From Anaerolineaceae bacterium (GTDB lineage Bacteria; Chloroflexota; Anaerolineae; Anaerolineales; Anaerolineaceae): a stretch of DNA of 7,543 bases. Within the stretch, counting starts at the first letter, position 1. Each line of letters begins with the position of its first letter. The position numbers were made by a program, and so were the translations under genes. Shown piece after piece: positions 1-7,184 of this stretch. The stretch is from positions 1 to 7,543 of the forward strand of contig DPKV01000202.1 in assembly GCA_003542325.1 (NCBI GenBank). The letters run 5' to 3'. The notes under the pieces are model-generated. The model had not been told where the DNA came from, ran no database searches, and saw nothing but the letters and a program-made list of their open reading frames with translations.

Positions 1-1038
1 TTCCAGGGAGTCTAACAAATTAGCTTTGAACGGGGGATAGATGACACCCTTTTCGGTGACCCAGCCGGAAAACAAACGGTTGGGAGTTACATCAAAGGCG
101 AAATTCCGGGCTGTGGCGTTTTCCGGGGCAATCCTGCGGCCAAACAGACTGATACCGAGGACTTCCTCGCCGTCCCGTTCCTCAATTGGAATCAACTCAC
201 CACGTTCCAGTTCGAGATCCACGGTTGAAATCGGGAAGACAGCATAGGTTGGGATGCCGTTGTCATACGCGGCCAGGGCCAGCATATAGCTGCCGATCTT
301 ATTGGCAACGTCACCGTTTGCTGCCACCCGGTCAGCGCCAAAGAAGACTTTTTGTACCATCCCTTTACGCATCAAACACCCCGATGAACCATCGGTGATG
401 ATGTCATAGGAAACGCCGTATTGCTCCAGTTCCCAGGCGGTCAATCGTGCGCCCTGCAGGCGGGGCCGGGTCTCATCCACAAAGACATGGATTTTCTTGC
501 CCTGTTCGTGCGCCATGCGGATCACACCCAGCGCAGTCCCCCAGTCCACGGTGGCGAGCGCACCGGTGTTGCAGTGGTGAACAATGTTGTCACCGTCTTC
601 AATCAGCGCAGCGCCATACTCGGCCATTTTCTTGTTGACGGCCACATCCTCATCGGCAATGGTATTCGCCTCATTCAAAAGACGTTCCCGCAAGCCATCC
701 ACGTCCCCCTTATAGGATTCCGCCGCGGCCAGCATTCGGCGGACTGCCCACGCCAGATTCACAGCGGTTGGGCGGGAGGCATTTAGGACTTCCCCAGCCA
801 CTTTCAGGTCAGCCATCAGCGCTTCCCTGGTGGACGCCTTCGAATTCATCGCAGCCAGCACCATCCCATAGGCGGCGGCAGCACCAATCGCCGGTGCACC
901 GCGGACAACCATCGTTTTGATGGATTCTGCTACTGCGGTATGATTATCATATTGAATGAATTGGAAATCCTGAGGGAGGATTCGCTGATCGATCATTTGA
1001 AGGACTTGTTTGTCCGCAATCCAGGTTATTGTGCGCAT
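1..1038 (-). CDS. mtnA: S-methyl-5-thioribose-1-phosphate isomerase MtnA (stop codon beyond left edge)
   Basis: My translation of the minus strand gives 346 residues from ATG at 1038, still open at base 1. Family members have about 345-355 residues, so only the last few residues and the stop should be missing. MtnA converts 5-methylthioribose-1-phosphate to 5-methylthioribulose-1-phosphate in the cytoplasmic methionine salvage pathway. Visible family motifs are RGAPAIG (46-52), RPTAVNLAWAV (89-99), CNTGALAT (156-163), DETRPRLQGARLTAWEL (188-204), GADRVAANGD (234-243) and NKIGS (246-250). Cys156 and Asp236 match the catalytic Cys/Asp pair known from the Bacillus enzyme, with the same spacing. 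The start fits an AGGA at 1052-1049, 10 nt upstream. The gene is divergent from the transglycosylase gene, and no other salvage gene is visible. The related eIF2B-like or ribose-1,5-bisphosphate isomerase families are less likely because the full MtnA motif set is present. Confidence 0.95.
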   Translation of the reverse strand, partial: MRTITWIADKQVLQMIDQRILPQDFQFIQYDNHTAVAESIKTMVVRGAPAIGAAAAYGMVLAAMNSKASTREALMADLKVAGEVLNASRPTAVNLAWAVRRMLAAAESYKGDVDGLRERLLNEANTIADEDVAVNKKMAEYGAALIEDGDNIVHHCNTGALATVDWGTALGVIRMAHEQGKKIHVFVDETRPRLQGARLTAWELEQYGVSYDIITDGSSGCLMRKGMVQKVFFGADRVAANGDVANKIGSYMLALAAYDNGIPTYAVFPISTVDLELERGELIPIEERDGEEVLGISLFGRRIAPENATARNFAFDVTPNRLFSGWVTEKGVIYPPFKANLLDSLE

Positions 1039-1060
1039 CTTTCTCACTTCCTATTCTCGT

Positions 1061-1083
1061 AAAAAGACGCCCAACCGGGCGTC
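1061..1083 (-). terminator. Terminator-like hairpin inside the mtnA leader
   Basis: Read on the minus strand, GACGCCC (1083-1077) pairs perfectly with GGGCGTC (1072-1066) around a GGTT loop. The stem is directly followed by five T (1065-1061), which is the form of an intrinsic terminator. It lies 22 nt upstream of the mtnA start codon and downstream of the predicted mtnA promoter, so it does not end any visible gene. It may attenuate mtnA. It could also stop leftward read-through from the pdh operon that runs antisense through the transglycosylase gene. On the plus strand the stem is followed by AACAAAAAG, so it would not terminate in that direction. Confidence 0.6.
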
Positions 1084-1101
1084 AACAAAAAGTGCGTTGA
1101 C

Positions 1102-1130
1102 AGTCTACCATTGGTTTCGACCTTTGTCAA
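1102..1130 (-). promoter_or_regulatory. Probable sigma-70-type promoter of mtnA
   Basis: On the minus strand a perfect TTGACA (-35, 1130-1125) is followed after exactly 17 bp by TAGACT (-10, 1107-1102). Transcription would start near 1095, giving a leader of about 57 nt before the mtnA ATG at 1038. Position, spacing and the -35 match are good; the -10 is imperfect. This is inferred from sequence only. Confidence 0.6.
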
Positions 1131-1140
1131 AACATTGACA
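1125..1140. promoter_or_regulatory. Palindrome formed by two divergent -35 boxes
   Basis: TGTCAA (1125-1130) and TTGACA (1135-1140) form a perfect 6-bp inverted repeat separated by AACA. Each half is also the -35 box of one of the two divergent promoters. A related pair, GTCAAC (1081-1086) and GTTGAC (1096-1101), flanks the predicted mtnA transcription start. The symmetry may simply reflect two back-to-back consensus -35 boxes, or it may mark an operator. No regulator gene is visible nearby. Confidence 0.4.
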
Positions 1141-1163
1141 CCAACTATATCTTACATTATAAA
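1135..1163 (+). promoter_or_regulatory. Probable sigma-70-type promoter of the lytic transglycosylase gene
   Basis: TTGACA (1135-1140), a 17-bp spacer, and TATAAA (1158-1163) make a near-consensus promoter on the plus strand. Only 7 nt separate the -10 box from the ATG at 1171. Transcription should therefore start at or within a base or two of the start codon, which implies a leaderless mRNA. No Shine-Dalgarno sequence lies before this ATG, which agrees with that reading. Confidence 0.65.
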
Positions 1164-1170
1164 ACCTAAT

Positions 1171-3600
1171 ATGAGAAAACCTAAGCAAACTTTCCTTTTC
1201 CTGCTCATTTTAACACTTGCAGCCTGTTCCCAGCCTGTGATTGAACAAAGCCCAACAATTGCCGCTGATTCTTCAGCGCTGGTTCCAACGTCCACGGCCA
1301 CCCCTGCCCCAACGCCCACCCCGACGTCAACACCGGTGGAGTTGACGAACGACGGCAATCTGGCGATTTTAGCCGGTGATTATGAGACCGCTTTAAAGAT
1401 CTTTCAGGCGGCATTATCTTCCAGCACAGACCCCCAGCTTGTGGCCAAAAACAATCTCGGGATGGGCCAGGCCTACTTTGAACAGGGCAATTATGGTCCT
1501 GCACTGGATTACCTCAGGCTGGCGGCGGCAGCAGAGGATATAACCGTCGCCGGCCGTGCACAATACCTTCTGGCGCAGTCCTACACCAGGCTGGAACGGT
1601 ATGATGAAGCCCTGTCGGCCTACGATACCTATTTACAACTGCGTCCGGGTCTGATCGATTCGCACATCTATGCGCTCAAAGGAGATCTGTATGCCTTCCT
1701 GGGCGATTATACCCAGGCCATCGCCAACTATCAGGAATCTTACCGGGCCGATCCGGATGGCGGATCTGAAGCATTGGCCATAAAAATCGCCATCACTTAT
1801 GAAGACAGCGGTGACCAGGAAACCGCGCTGGCTCTGTATCAGGACATCTATAACACCTCCGATAATGGCTATACGAGTGCGGAGATGGACCTGCGCATGG
1901 GTCGGATCTATTATGCCCGGGAGCAATGGGACCAGGCGTATGCCTATTTTCAGGACGCGGTCACCAATTTCCCTTACGCTTATGACGCCTACACCGCCCT
2001 GGTCACCCTGGTCAACGATAACGTTCCCGTGGATGAATTCCAGCGCGGTCTGATCAACTATAACGTCGGCAACTACGCCCTCTCTGTGGAAGCTTTCGAC
2101 CGCTACCTGGCAACCTCGCCGGTTGAAAACGCAGACGCCACTCTGTATTACAAAGCCCTGGCTACCCGGGCCGCGGGTGCCGGTAACGGAGAAGACAAAA
2201 CCGATGAGGCGATTGCCCTCTGGTGGCAATTGATTGAGACCTATCGTTCCAGTCCGTATTTCATTGACGCGTGGGAAGACATTGAATACACACAATGGGC
2301 TTACCAGGGAGAGTATCAACAGGCTGCCGAGACCGCCTTGCGCTTCGTCACCCGGCATTCAGACGAAGAAGAGGCACCGGCTTTCCTGTTCCTGGCCGGA
2401 CGCTCCTATGAGCGAGCCGGTATGCTGGCCGAAGCATCAGCAACATGGCAGCGGCTCCCGAATGAATATCCATCTGCCGAGGAGACTTTCCAGGGCATTT
2501 ATTTTGCCGGCATCGTCACCGTCCGGATGGGAGACTGGGCGGCAGCACAGCCCCTGTTCTCACGAGCGCTCGTTCTCACCGCTGATCCAGCCGAAACTGC
2601 GGCTGCATATCTCTGGATTGGCAAGTGCCAGGAAGCACTCGGGGAAATGAGCAAAGCGGTTGATACCTGGAAACAGGCGCAACTGGCTGACCCCTTCGGC
2701 TATTACAGTATCCGGGCGGAAGACCTGCTCATCGGACAGGACCCGCTCACCGACCCGGTCACCTATGACCTCAACCCTGACCTGACCCCCTATCGCCAGG
2801 ATGCGGAAATCTGGCTACGTGAGACTTTCGGTCTTGCAGTGGATATCAACCTGGAAAGTCCGGGGCTTCTGGCAAACGATCCAAGGTTCCAACGCGGTCT
2901 GGAGTTCTGGTCGCTGGGATTATACGAAGAAGGAAAAGCGGAGTTTGAGACCTTACGCGAGGCATTCGCCAATGACCCGGCTCAGACCTTCCGCCTGATC
3001 GTCTCACTGGTGGACATTGGTCTGTATCGGACGGCACTTGTCGCCACTACAAACCTGTTAAAATCCACCGGATTGGAAGGTGAATTAGCCCTGGATGCCC
3101 CGGAGTTCTTCTCCCGCATCCGATTCGGCGCCTATTATCTGGATTGGCTTCTGCCTGAAGCTGAGGCAGAGGACTTCTCTCCCCTGCTCTTGCTTTCAGT
3201 CATCCGCCAGGAAAGCGCTTATGAAGGATTTATCGGTTCCAGCGCAGGTGCGATCGGCCTGATGCAGATCATGCCCTCCACCGGCGCTGAACGGGCAACT
3301 CTCTTGAATTGGCCGGAGGATTATTCAATTGCGGACCTGTACAAGCCCTATGTGAGCATCGTTTTCGGCACCAATTATCTGAGCCATTGGCGCACTTATT
3401 TTGATGATGATCTTTACGCGACCCTTGCCGCCTACAACGGCGGTCCGGGAAATGCCATTGCCTGGCAAAGCCTGGCACCGGACGACCCTGACTTGCTGCT
3501 GGAAACGATCCGGGTGGAAGAGACAAGGAATTACATCCGGCTGATCACCGAGGTTCAATACATTTACGGCTGGTTGTACGGCGACCCGGCTGAAAGGTAA
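1171..3600 (+). CDS. Lipoprotein soluble-lytic-transglycosylase (Slt-like) with TPR-like repeats
   Basis: This 809-residue protein should be exported and anchored by lipid to the outer face of the cytoplasmic membrane, where it would cleave peptidoglycan glycan strands to 1,6-anhydromuramyl products. Residues 1-19 are a lipoprotein signal: basic start MRKPKQ, a hydrophobic core, and lipobox LAAC with Cys19 as the lipidated residue. A Thr/Pro linker with TPTPTPTSTP follows (about 38-57). Residues 60 to about 560 are helical TPR-like repeats such as AGDYETALKIFQAAL. The SLT domain spans about 665-800, with catalytic Glu681 in RQESAY, GAIGLMQIMP (693-702) and AAYNGG (753-758). The start at 1171 was chosen because it places the signal peptide at the N-terminus; an in-frame TTG at 1111 would lie upstream of and within the promoter. 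The gene is monocistronic, divergent from mtnA and convergent with pdhC. The specific Slt subclass and its cellular role are not determined. Confidence 0.92.
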   Translation: MRKPKQTFLFLLILTLAACSQPVIEQSPTIAADSSALVPTSTATPAPTPTPTSTPVELTNDGNLAILAGDYETALKIFQAALSSSTDPQLVAKNNLGMGQAYFEQGNYGPALDYLRLAAAAEDITVAGRAQYLLAQSYTRLERYDEALSAYDTYLQLRPGLIDSHIYALKGDLYAFLGDYTQAIANYQESYRADPDGGSEALAIKIAITYEDSGDQETALALYQDIYNTSDNGYTSAEMDLRMGRIYYAREQWDQAYAYFQDAVTNFPYAYDAYTALVTLVNDNVPVDEFQRGLINYNVGNYALSVEAFDRYLATSPVENADATLYYKALATRAAGAGNGEDKTDEAIALWWQLIETYRSSPYFIDAWEDIEYTQWAYQGEYQQAAETALRFVTRHSDEEEAPAFLFLAGRSYERAGMLAEASATWQRLPNEYPSAEETFQGIYFAGIVTVRMGDWAAAQPLFSRALVLTADPAETAAAYLWIGKCQEALGEMSKAVDTWKQAQLADPFGYYSIRAEDLLIGQDPLTDPVTYDLNPDLTPYRQDAEIWLRETFGLAVDINLESPGLLANDPRFQRGLEFWSLGLYEEGKAEFETLREAFANDPAQTFRLIVSLVDIGLYRTALVATTNLLKSTGLEGELALDAPEFFSRIRFGAYYLDWLLPEAEAEDFSPLLLLSVIRQESAYEGFIGSSAGAIGLMQIMPSTGAERATLLNWPEDYSIADLYKPYVSIVFGTNYLSHWRTYFDDDLYATLAAYNGGPGNAIAWQSLAPDDPDLLLETIRVEETRNYIRLITEVQYIYGWLYGDPAER

Positions 3601-3609
3601 AAACACAAT

Positions 3610-3645
3610 GACCCCGGAGATTAGCACTTCTCCGGGGTCTTTTTT
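3610..3645 (+). terminator. Intrinsic terminator of the transglycosylase gene, possibly shared with pdhC
   Basis: GACCCCGGAGA (3610-3620) pairs perfectly over 11 bp with TCTCCGGGGTC (3629-3639) around an 8-nt loop, followed by six T (3640-3645). It begins 9 nt after the stop codon at 3598-3600. On the minus strand the same stem lies 27 nt after the pdhC stop. There the stem is followed by ATTGTG and then five T (3603-3599), so it may act weakly in both directions. Confidence 0.9.
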
Positions 3646-3666
3646 CTTACTAAATCCTGGAAAAGC

Positions 3667-4953
3667 CTATAACATAAGCCGCATCGGCTCTTCCAGATAA
3701 GCCGCCAATGCCTGCATAAACTCGGCAGCTTCAGCGCCGTCTGTCACACGATGGTCTGCTGATAATGAGGCTTTCATTCGTGAGCCTACCGTCAAATCGC
3801 CCTCTTCCACCACCGGAACATCCTGTACAGCGCCTACAGCCAGGATTCCGGCCTCAGGCGGGTTGATAATAGCAGAAAATTGTTCAATGCCATACATCCC
3901 TAAATTGCTGATGGAGAAGGTTGATCCCTCAATCTCTTCCAATCGGACCTTACCTTCACGGGCTCTTCCTGCCATTTCCCGGACTTCCCGGGCAATCAGG
4001 CGGACCGGTTTTTGGTCGGCGTCCTTGACGACCACGGTCAGCAAGCCACCCTCAACGGCGACCGCTACGCCAATATTAACATGACCATGTCGCCGGATCT
4101 GTTCCTCCCCTTCCAGGGAAGCGTTCAGGTTCGGATATTGCCTCAAAGCCAGGGCAACGGCTTTGATGATGAAATCATTGACCGATGTTTTTTCCTCTTC
4201 CGGCAGCAAGGCATTTACTTCCTTACGTAATTTCATCAACGCACCGGTATCGTAAGTCCGGGTCAGGAAAAAATGCGGGAAGTTCTGGTTTGAGTCCTGC
4301 ATCCGCCGGCTGATCGCCTGACGCAAGCGGCTCATATCCACAATCTGGTCCTCTGGGACTTCTCCCGGTGAGAATGAATGTAATGGCTGTCCGACTTGCT
4401 TTGATCTTTCGGAAATGCTGCCCTGGCCCGCTGCCAGATACGCTTCCACATCTTTCTTGACCACCCGTCCCAACGGACCGGTTCCATCGATATCATTCAG
4501 CCGGAGATCGTGATCTTCAGCCATTCGCCGTGCCAGAGGTGTGGAACGCACGCCGCCCGCCGGTGAAACCTCATCTGATGAAGTCTCATCAACCTTTGCG
4601 ACATCTTTTGTTTCGCTTTTGGCTTCCTTTCCAGCTTTGCCGACCGGTTTTTTCGCGGGCTTCCCACCCGTCTCACCTGCCAGAGCAGCGATCTCATCCT
4701 CTGAGAGTTCTTCGCCTTTGGCAGTGATGATTGCGATCGGGGCGTTGACGGGCAGTGCGGTTTCTTCTTCGGCCAAATGGCGGAACATAATTCCTTCGGT
4801 ATGCGACTCAACTTCAACCGTCGCCTTATCCGTTTCGATTTCAGCCATCACGTCGCCCTTGGCGACGGGGTCACCTTCCGCTTTGACCCAGCGGACCAGC
4901 GTTCCCTCGGCCATATCAAAGCCCAGTTTGGGCATGGTTACCAGTTCAGCCAT
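3667..4953 (-). CDS. pdhC: Dihydrolipoyl acetyltransferase, E2 component of pyruvate dehydrogenase-type complex
   Basis: E2 forms the core of the complex and transfers the acyl group from its lipoyl arm to CoA. The 428-residue protein has one lipoyl domain (about 1-80) with the lipoylation site Lys43 in ETDKAT. A Lys/Glu/Ala-rich flexible linker (about 92-134) follows, then a peripheral-subunit-binding domain (135-173, with TPLARRMAED and GTGPLGRVVKKDV). The catalytic domain ends with SADHRVTDGA, in which His401 and Asp405 are the expected active-site residues. The start at 4953 is set by AAGGAGG (4966-4960) and by the lipoyl domain beginning at once (MAELVTMPKLG). The gene is last in the operon and overlaps the end of pdhB by 8 nt. 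The substrate is inferred as pyruvate from the E1 sequences; a branched-chain or acetoin role is less likely but not excluded. No E3 gene follows. Confidence 0.93.
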   Translation of the reverse strand: MAELVTMPKLGFDMAEGTLVRWVKAEGDPVAKGDVMAEIETDKATVEVESHTEGIMFRHLAEEETALPVNAPIAIITAKGEELSEDEIAALAGETGGKPAKKPVGKAGKEAKSETKDVAKVDETSSDEVSPAGGVRSTPLARRMAEDHDLRLNDIDGTGPLGRVVKKDVEAYLAAGQGSISERSKQVGQPLHSFSPGEVPEDQIVDMSRLRQAISRRMQDSNQNFPHFFLTRTYDTGALMKLRKEVNALLPEEEKTSVNDFIIKAVALALRQYPNLNASLEGEEQIRRHGHVNIGVAVAVEGGLLTVVVKDADQKPVRLIAREVREMAGRAREGKVRLEEIEGSTFSISNLGMYGIEQFSAIINPPEAGILAVGAVQDVPVVEEGDLTVGSRMKASLSADHRVTDGAEAAEFMQALAAYLEEPMRLML

Positions 4954-5926
4954 GGATAACCTCCTTTGCTGCGTGATAGATATCTTCCACCTGGGGCAGC
5001 GCCATTTGTTCCAGCGTAGCATTATAGGGTAACGGCACTTCCGCCTGGGCCACCCGTTTGACCGGGGCATCCACATAATCAAAAGCCAGCTCGTAAATCC
5101 TGGCAGAGACTTCCGACCCTACCCCATAAGAGCGCCAGCCTTCTTCGGCGATGACTGCCCGGTTGGTTTTCTTAAAAGAGTCGATGATCGGGTCCATGTC
5201 CAGGGGACGGAGAGAGCGCAGATCAATCACCTGGGACTCAATCCCATCCTCGGAAAGCATCTCTGCTGCCTTGAGCGCGGCGGGAACCATCTTACTGTAC
5301 GCGACAATGGTCACATCATCCCCCTCGCGCTGCACCTTGGACTTACCCAGCGGCTCCAGGTAATCCTCATCATCCGGGACTTCACCTTTTGTCTGGTATA
5401 AGGTGGCATTCTCAATGAACAGAACAGGATCATCACTCCGGATCGCTGCCTTTAAGAGGCCCTTGGCGTCCGCCGGCGTCCCGGGCGAAACCACCTTCAA
5501 TCCCGGAAAATGGGCAAATATGGCGTCCGGTGTTTGGGAATGCGTCGCGCCGAGTTGGCGTCCGCCACCGCTGACCGCTCGGATCACCAGAGGGAGCTTG
5601 AACTGGCCGCCAAACATATAATGCAGCTTGGCTGCTTCGTTGACGATATGGTCCATGGCTACGAAGGCAAAATTAATGGTCATTAATTCCGCCACAGGAC
5701 GCAGCCCGGTCAGCGCCGCCCCAATCGCGCTGCCCACAATGGCGGCTTCTGCGATGGGTGTGTCCCGGACACGTTTTTTGCCGAAGTGATCGTAAAATCC
5801 CTTGGTCACTGCGTAGGTCCCACCCCAAACGCCCACTTCCTCACCTTGAATGAAGACCCGCTCATCGCGTTCCATTTCTTCCCAGAGCGCTTTTGAGATC
5901 GCTTCCCGCATGGTTATCCGCGCCAT
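4946..5926 (-). CDS. pdhB: Pyruvate dehydrogenase E1 component, beta subunit
   Basis: The beta subunit pairs with PdhA in the thiamine-diphosphate-dependent E1 heterotetramer, which decarboxylates pyruvate and acylates the lipoyl group of E2. The protein has 326 residues, the usual length. Family motifs are QGEEVGVWGGTYAVTKG (27-43), DTPIAEAAIVG (55-65), MTINFA (82-87), GGQFKLPLVIR (106-116), GATHSQ (126-131) and a C-terminal transketolase domain (about 200-320). Glu60 in PIAE matches the glutamate that activates the cofactor aminopyrimidine, and His129 matches the conserved active-site histidine. The start at 5926 is chosen because MARITMREAI is the family N-terminus; an upstream extension to 6016 would overlap pdhA heavily. 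It follows the pdhA stop after one base (TAATATG), with GAGG (5939-5936) as a possible ribosome site. The PDH-type signature argues for pyruvate over branched-chain 2-oxoacids. Confidence 0.95.
   Translation of the reverse strand: MARITMREAISKALWEEMERDERVFIQGEEVGVWGGTYAVTKGFYDHFGKKRVRDTPIAEAAIVGSAIGAALTGLRPVAELMTINFAFVAMDHIVNEAAKLHYMFGGQFKLPLVIRAVSGGGRQLGATHSQTPDAIFAHFPGLKVVSPGTPADAKGLLKAAIRSDDPVLFIENATLYQTKGEVPDDEDYLEPLGKSKVQREGDDVTIVAYSKMVPAALKAAEMLSEDGIESQVIDLRSLRPLDMDPIIDSFKKTNRAVIAEEGWRSYGVGSEVSARIYELAFDYVDAPVKRVAQAEVPLPYNATLEQMALPQVEDIYHAAKEVIHG
4960..4966 (-). promoter_or_regulatory. Ribosome binding site of pdhC, inside pdhB
   Basis: AAGGAGG on the minus strand (4966-4960) ends 6 nt before the ATG at 4953. 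It lies within the last codons of pdhB and decides against the longer in-frame reading that starts at 5082. With the ATG/TGA overlap (4953-4946) it suggests that translation of pdhC is coupled to that of pdhB. Confidence 0.85.
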
Positions 5927-5927
5927 A

Positions 5928-6941
5928 TTATCGGCCCTCACTTTCATTTTCCAACGCGTACCCGCGGTATTCAACCGGTGTAGGCTCCACGTAAATGTCT
6001 TCAAATAAATCTTCAACCGTTGGTTCGGGGCTGGCTTCTGCGAAAGCTACAGCCTCTTCCACAACGTTTTCCGCTTCAGCATCCTGCTGGTCCAGTTCAT
6101 CTTCGGTGGCAATCTCATTACCAACCAGGTATTTCCGGAAGATTCCAATCGGGTCCTCTTCCTCCCAGCGCTTGACCTCTTCTTTATCGCGGTACCGTTC
6201 CGGATCACCCATGGAGTGTCCGCTGTAGCGATACGTCATAATTTCCAACATGTACGGGCCGCCATCCTTACGGATTTTCTTCAGGATACGGTCAACTTCA
6301 GTCCGGACATGCATCACGTCCATGCCCTCGATCCGTTCATTGGGCATGCCGTATCCTTCCGCTTTTTGACGGATCTCTGAGACCGCAGAAGCCCGGTCAA
6401 CAGCCGTCCCCATGCCATATTGGTTGTTTTCGCACACCCATAGCACAGGTAAATTCCAGACCTTGCTGAGATTCAACCCCTCATGGAAAAAACCGATATT
6501 CGTGGCCCCATCGCCAAACATACAAATCGTCACCGCATCATTATTTCCCTGATAAACATCACCCAGAGCCAACCCGGCTGCAATCGGGATATGCGCGCCG
6601 ACAATGGCGTGCCCCCCCCAGAAGTTCTTTTCGGTGTCCGCCATGTGCATCGAACCGCCTTTCCCCAGTGAGCAGCCGTCTTTCTTGCCCAGCAGTTCCG
6701 CCATGATGGTTTTCGCATCAATCCCGGCGCTCAATGCCCAACCGTGGTCACGATAAGCTGTGATGAGCCGGTCCTGGGGCTGTCTGACGGATGAAATGCC
6801 TGCACTGACCGCTTCCTGCCCGATATACAGGTGCAGGAAACCACCGATCTTCCCCTGCTGATAGAGTTCAGCCGCGCGCTCTTCCAAACGCCGGATGACC
6901 ACCATCTCCTGATATAGATCTAAGTATTCCTCTTTCTTCAT
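5928..6941 (-). CDS. pdhA: Pyruvate dehydrogenase E1 component, alpha subunit
   Basis: The alpha subunit binds thiamine diphosphate with PdhB and carries out the first, decarboxylating step of the complex in the cytoplasm. The protein has 337 residues. Motifs in order are GGFLHLYIGQEAV (33-45), YRDHGWAL (63-70), GKGGSMHM (93-100) and GAHIPIAAGLALG (115-127). The cofactor motif runs from GDG (143-145) to ENN (171-173), about 30 residues as expected, and the YRYSGHSMGDP loop lies near residue 240. The C-terminal 65 residues are rich in Glu/Asp, and I assign no function to them. The ATG at 6941 is preceded by GAAGGGA (6956-6950), a moderate ribosome site. It is the first gene of pdhABC and is preceded by a long AT-rich leader. 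The E1 is of the two-gene alpha/beta type, not the single-chain AceE type. Confidence 0.95.
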   Translation of the reverse strand: MKKEEYLDLYQEMVVIRRLEERAAELYQQGKIGGFLHLYIGQEAVSAGISSVRQPQDRLITAYRDHGWALSAGIDAKTIMAELLGKKDGCSLGKGGSMHMADTEKNFWGGHAIVGAHIPIAAGLALGDVYQGNNDAVTICMFGDGATNIGFFHEGLNLSKVWNLPVLWVCENNQYGMGTAVDRASAVSEIRQKAEGYGMPNERIEGMDVMHVRTEVDRILKKIRKDGGPYMLEIMTYRYSGHSMGDPERYRDKEEVKRWEEEDPIGIFRKYLVGNEIATEDELDQQDAEAENVVEEAVAFAEASPEPTVEDLFEDIYVEPTPVEYRGYALENESEGR

Positions 6942-7093
6942 TTACAAATTCCCTTCAATCCATTAACAATAATGATTTCAAAATAATTCATGAATCCGTT
7001 TGCATTTATTACGTACTAAGTATACCTAATTTGTCTTTTTATACATAGTTAATTATTGTACAAAAATCTTAATGTTTTATATGATTCTCCAAA
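6942..7093. other. AT-rich intergenic segment between pdhA and the repeat region
   Basis: This stretch has no credible open reading frame, tRNA or structured RNA that I can see. It is strikingly AT-rich compared with the genes to its left and the hairpins to its right. It should hold the pdhABC promoter and leader. I found no convincing operator palindrome in it. Confidence 0.6.
7038..7066 (-). promoter_or_regulatory. Weak candidate promoter for the pdhABC operon
   Basis: On the minus strand TATAAA (7043-7038) lies 17 bp after TTTTTG (7066-7061), a poor -35. It would give a leader of about 90 nt before pdhA. The region is so AT-rich that -10-like words are expected by chance. The operon promoter may well be elsewhere in 6960-7100. 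Confidence 0.25.
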
Positions 7094-7150
7094 ATACATG
7101 ACAAAATAAACTCTCTTCTGTCACGCGAGCTGGCGCGGTACGTGATTTAC
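7094..7150. repeat. Decayed copy of the palindromic repeat unit
   Basis: ATACATGAC (7094-7102), GTCACGCG (7120-7127) and CGTGATTTAC (7141-7150) appear in the same order as ATACGTGAC, GTCACGTG and CGTGACCTAC in the intact units. The spacings are 26 and 21 nt, against 28 and 30 in the second unit. The segment still forms an imperfect palindrome (TCACG at 7121-7125 with CGTGA at 7141-7145). It looks like an old, eroded unit at the edge of the array. The left half of the unit is not recognisable. Confidence 0.5.
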
Positions 7151-7184
7151 GAAACACTAATATCCCTCAAAAATGAAATTAAAT

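Noticed and set aside
421..786. Plus-strand open frame opposite mtnA
   Set aside because: It is antisense to highly conserved mtnA motifs and its product has no recognisable family character.
1039..1110. SAM riboswitch or T-box ahead of mtnA
   Set aside because: The predicted leader of about 57 nt is too short and shows only one simple hairpin; no riboswitch core was recognised.
1111..1170. In-frame TTG start adding 20 residues to the transglycosylase
   Set aside because: It would bury the lipoprotein signal peptide internally, overlaps the predicted promoter and has no ribosome site.
1633..2358. 241-residue minus-strand open frame opposite the transglycosylase gene
   Set aside because: It is an antisense shadow of the TPR region with no ribosome site or family match that I can recognise.
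4541..5032. 163-residue plus-strand open frame opposite pdhC and pdhB
   Set aside because: It is the complement of the E2 lipoyl domain and linker; its Ser/Ala-rich content follows from that.
4954..5082. Longer start for pdhC
   Set aside because: The added residues lie inside pdhB in another frame and do not resemble E2; the ATG at 4953 has a perfect ribosome site and begins the lipoyl domain.
5927..6016. Longer start for pdhB
   Set aside because: The extra 30 residues overlap the end of pdhA and do not match E1 beta; MARITMREAI is the family N-terminus.
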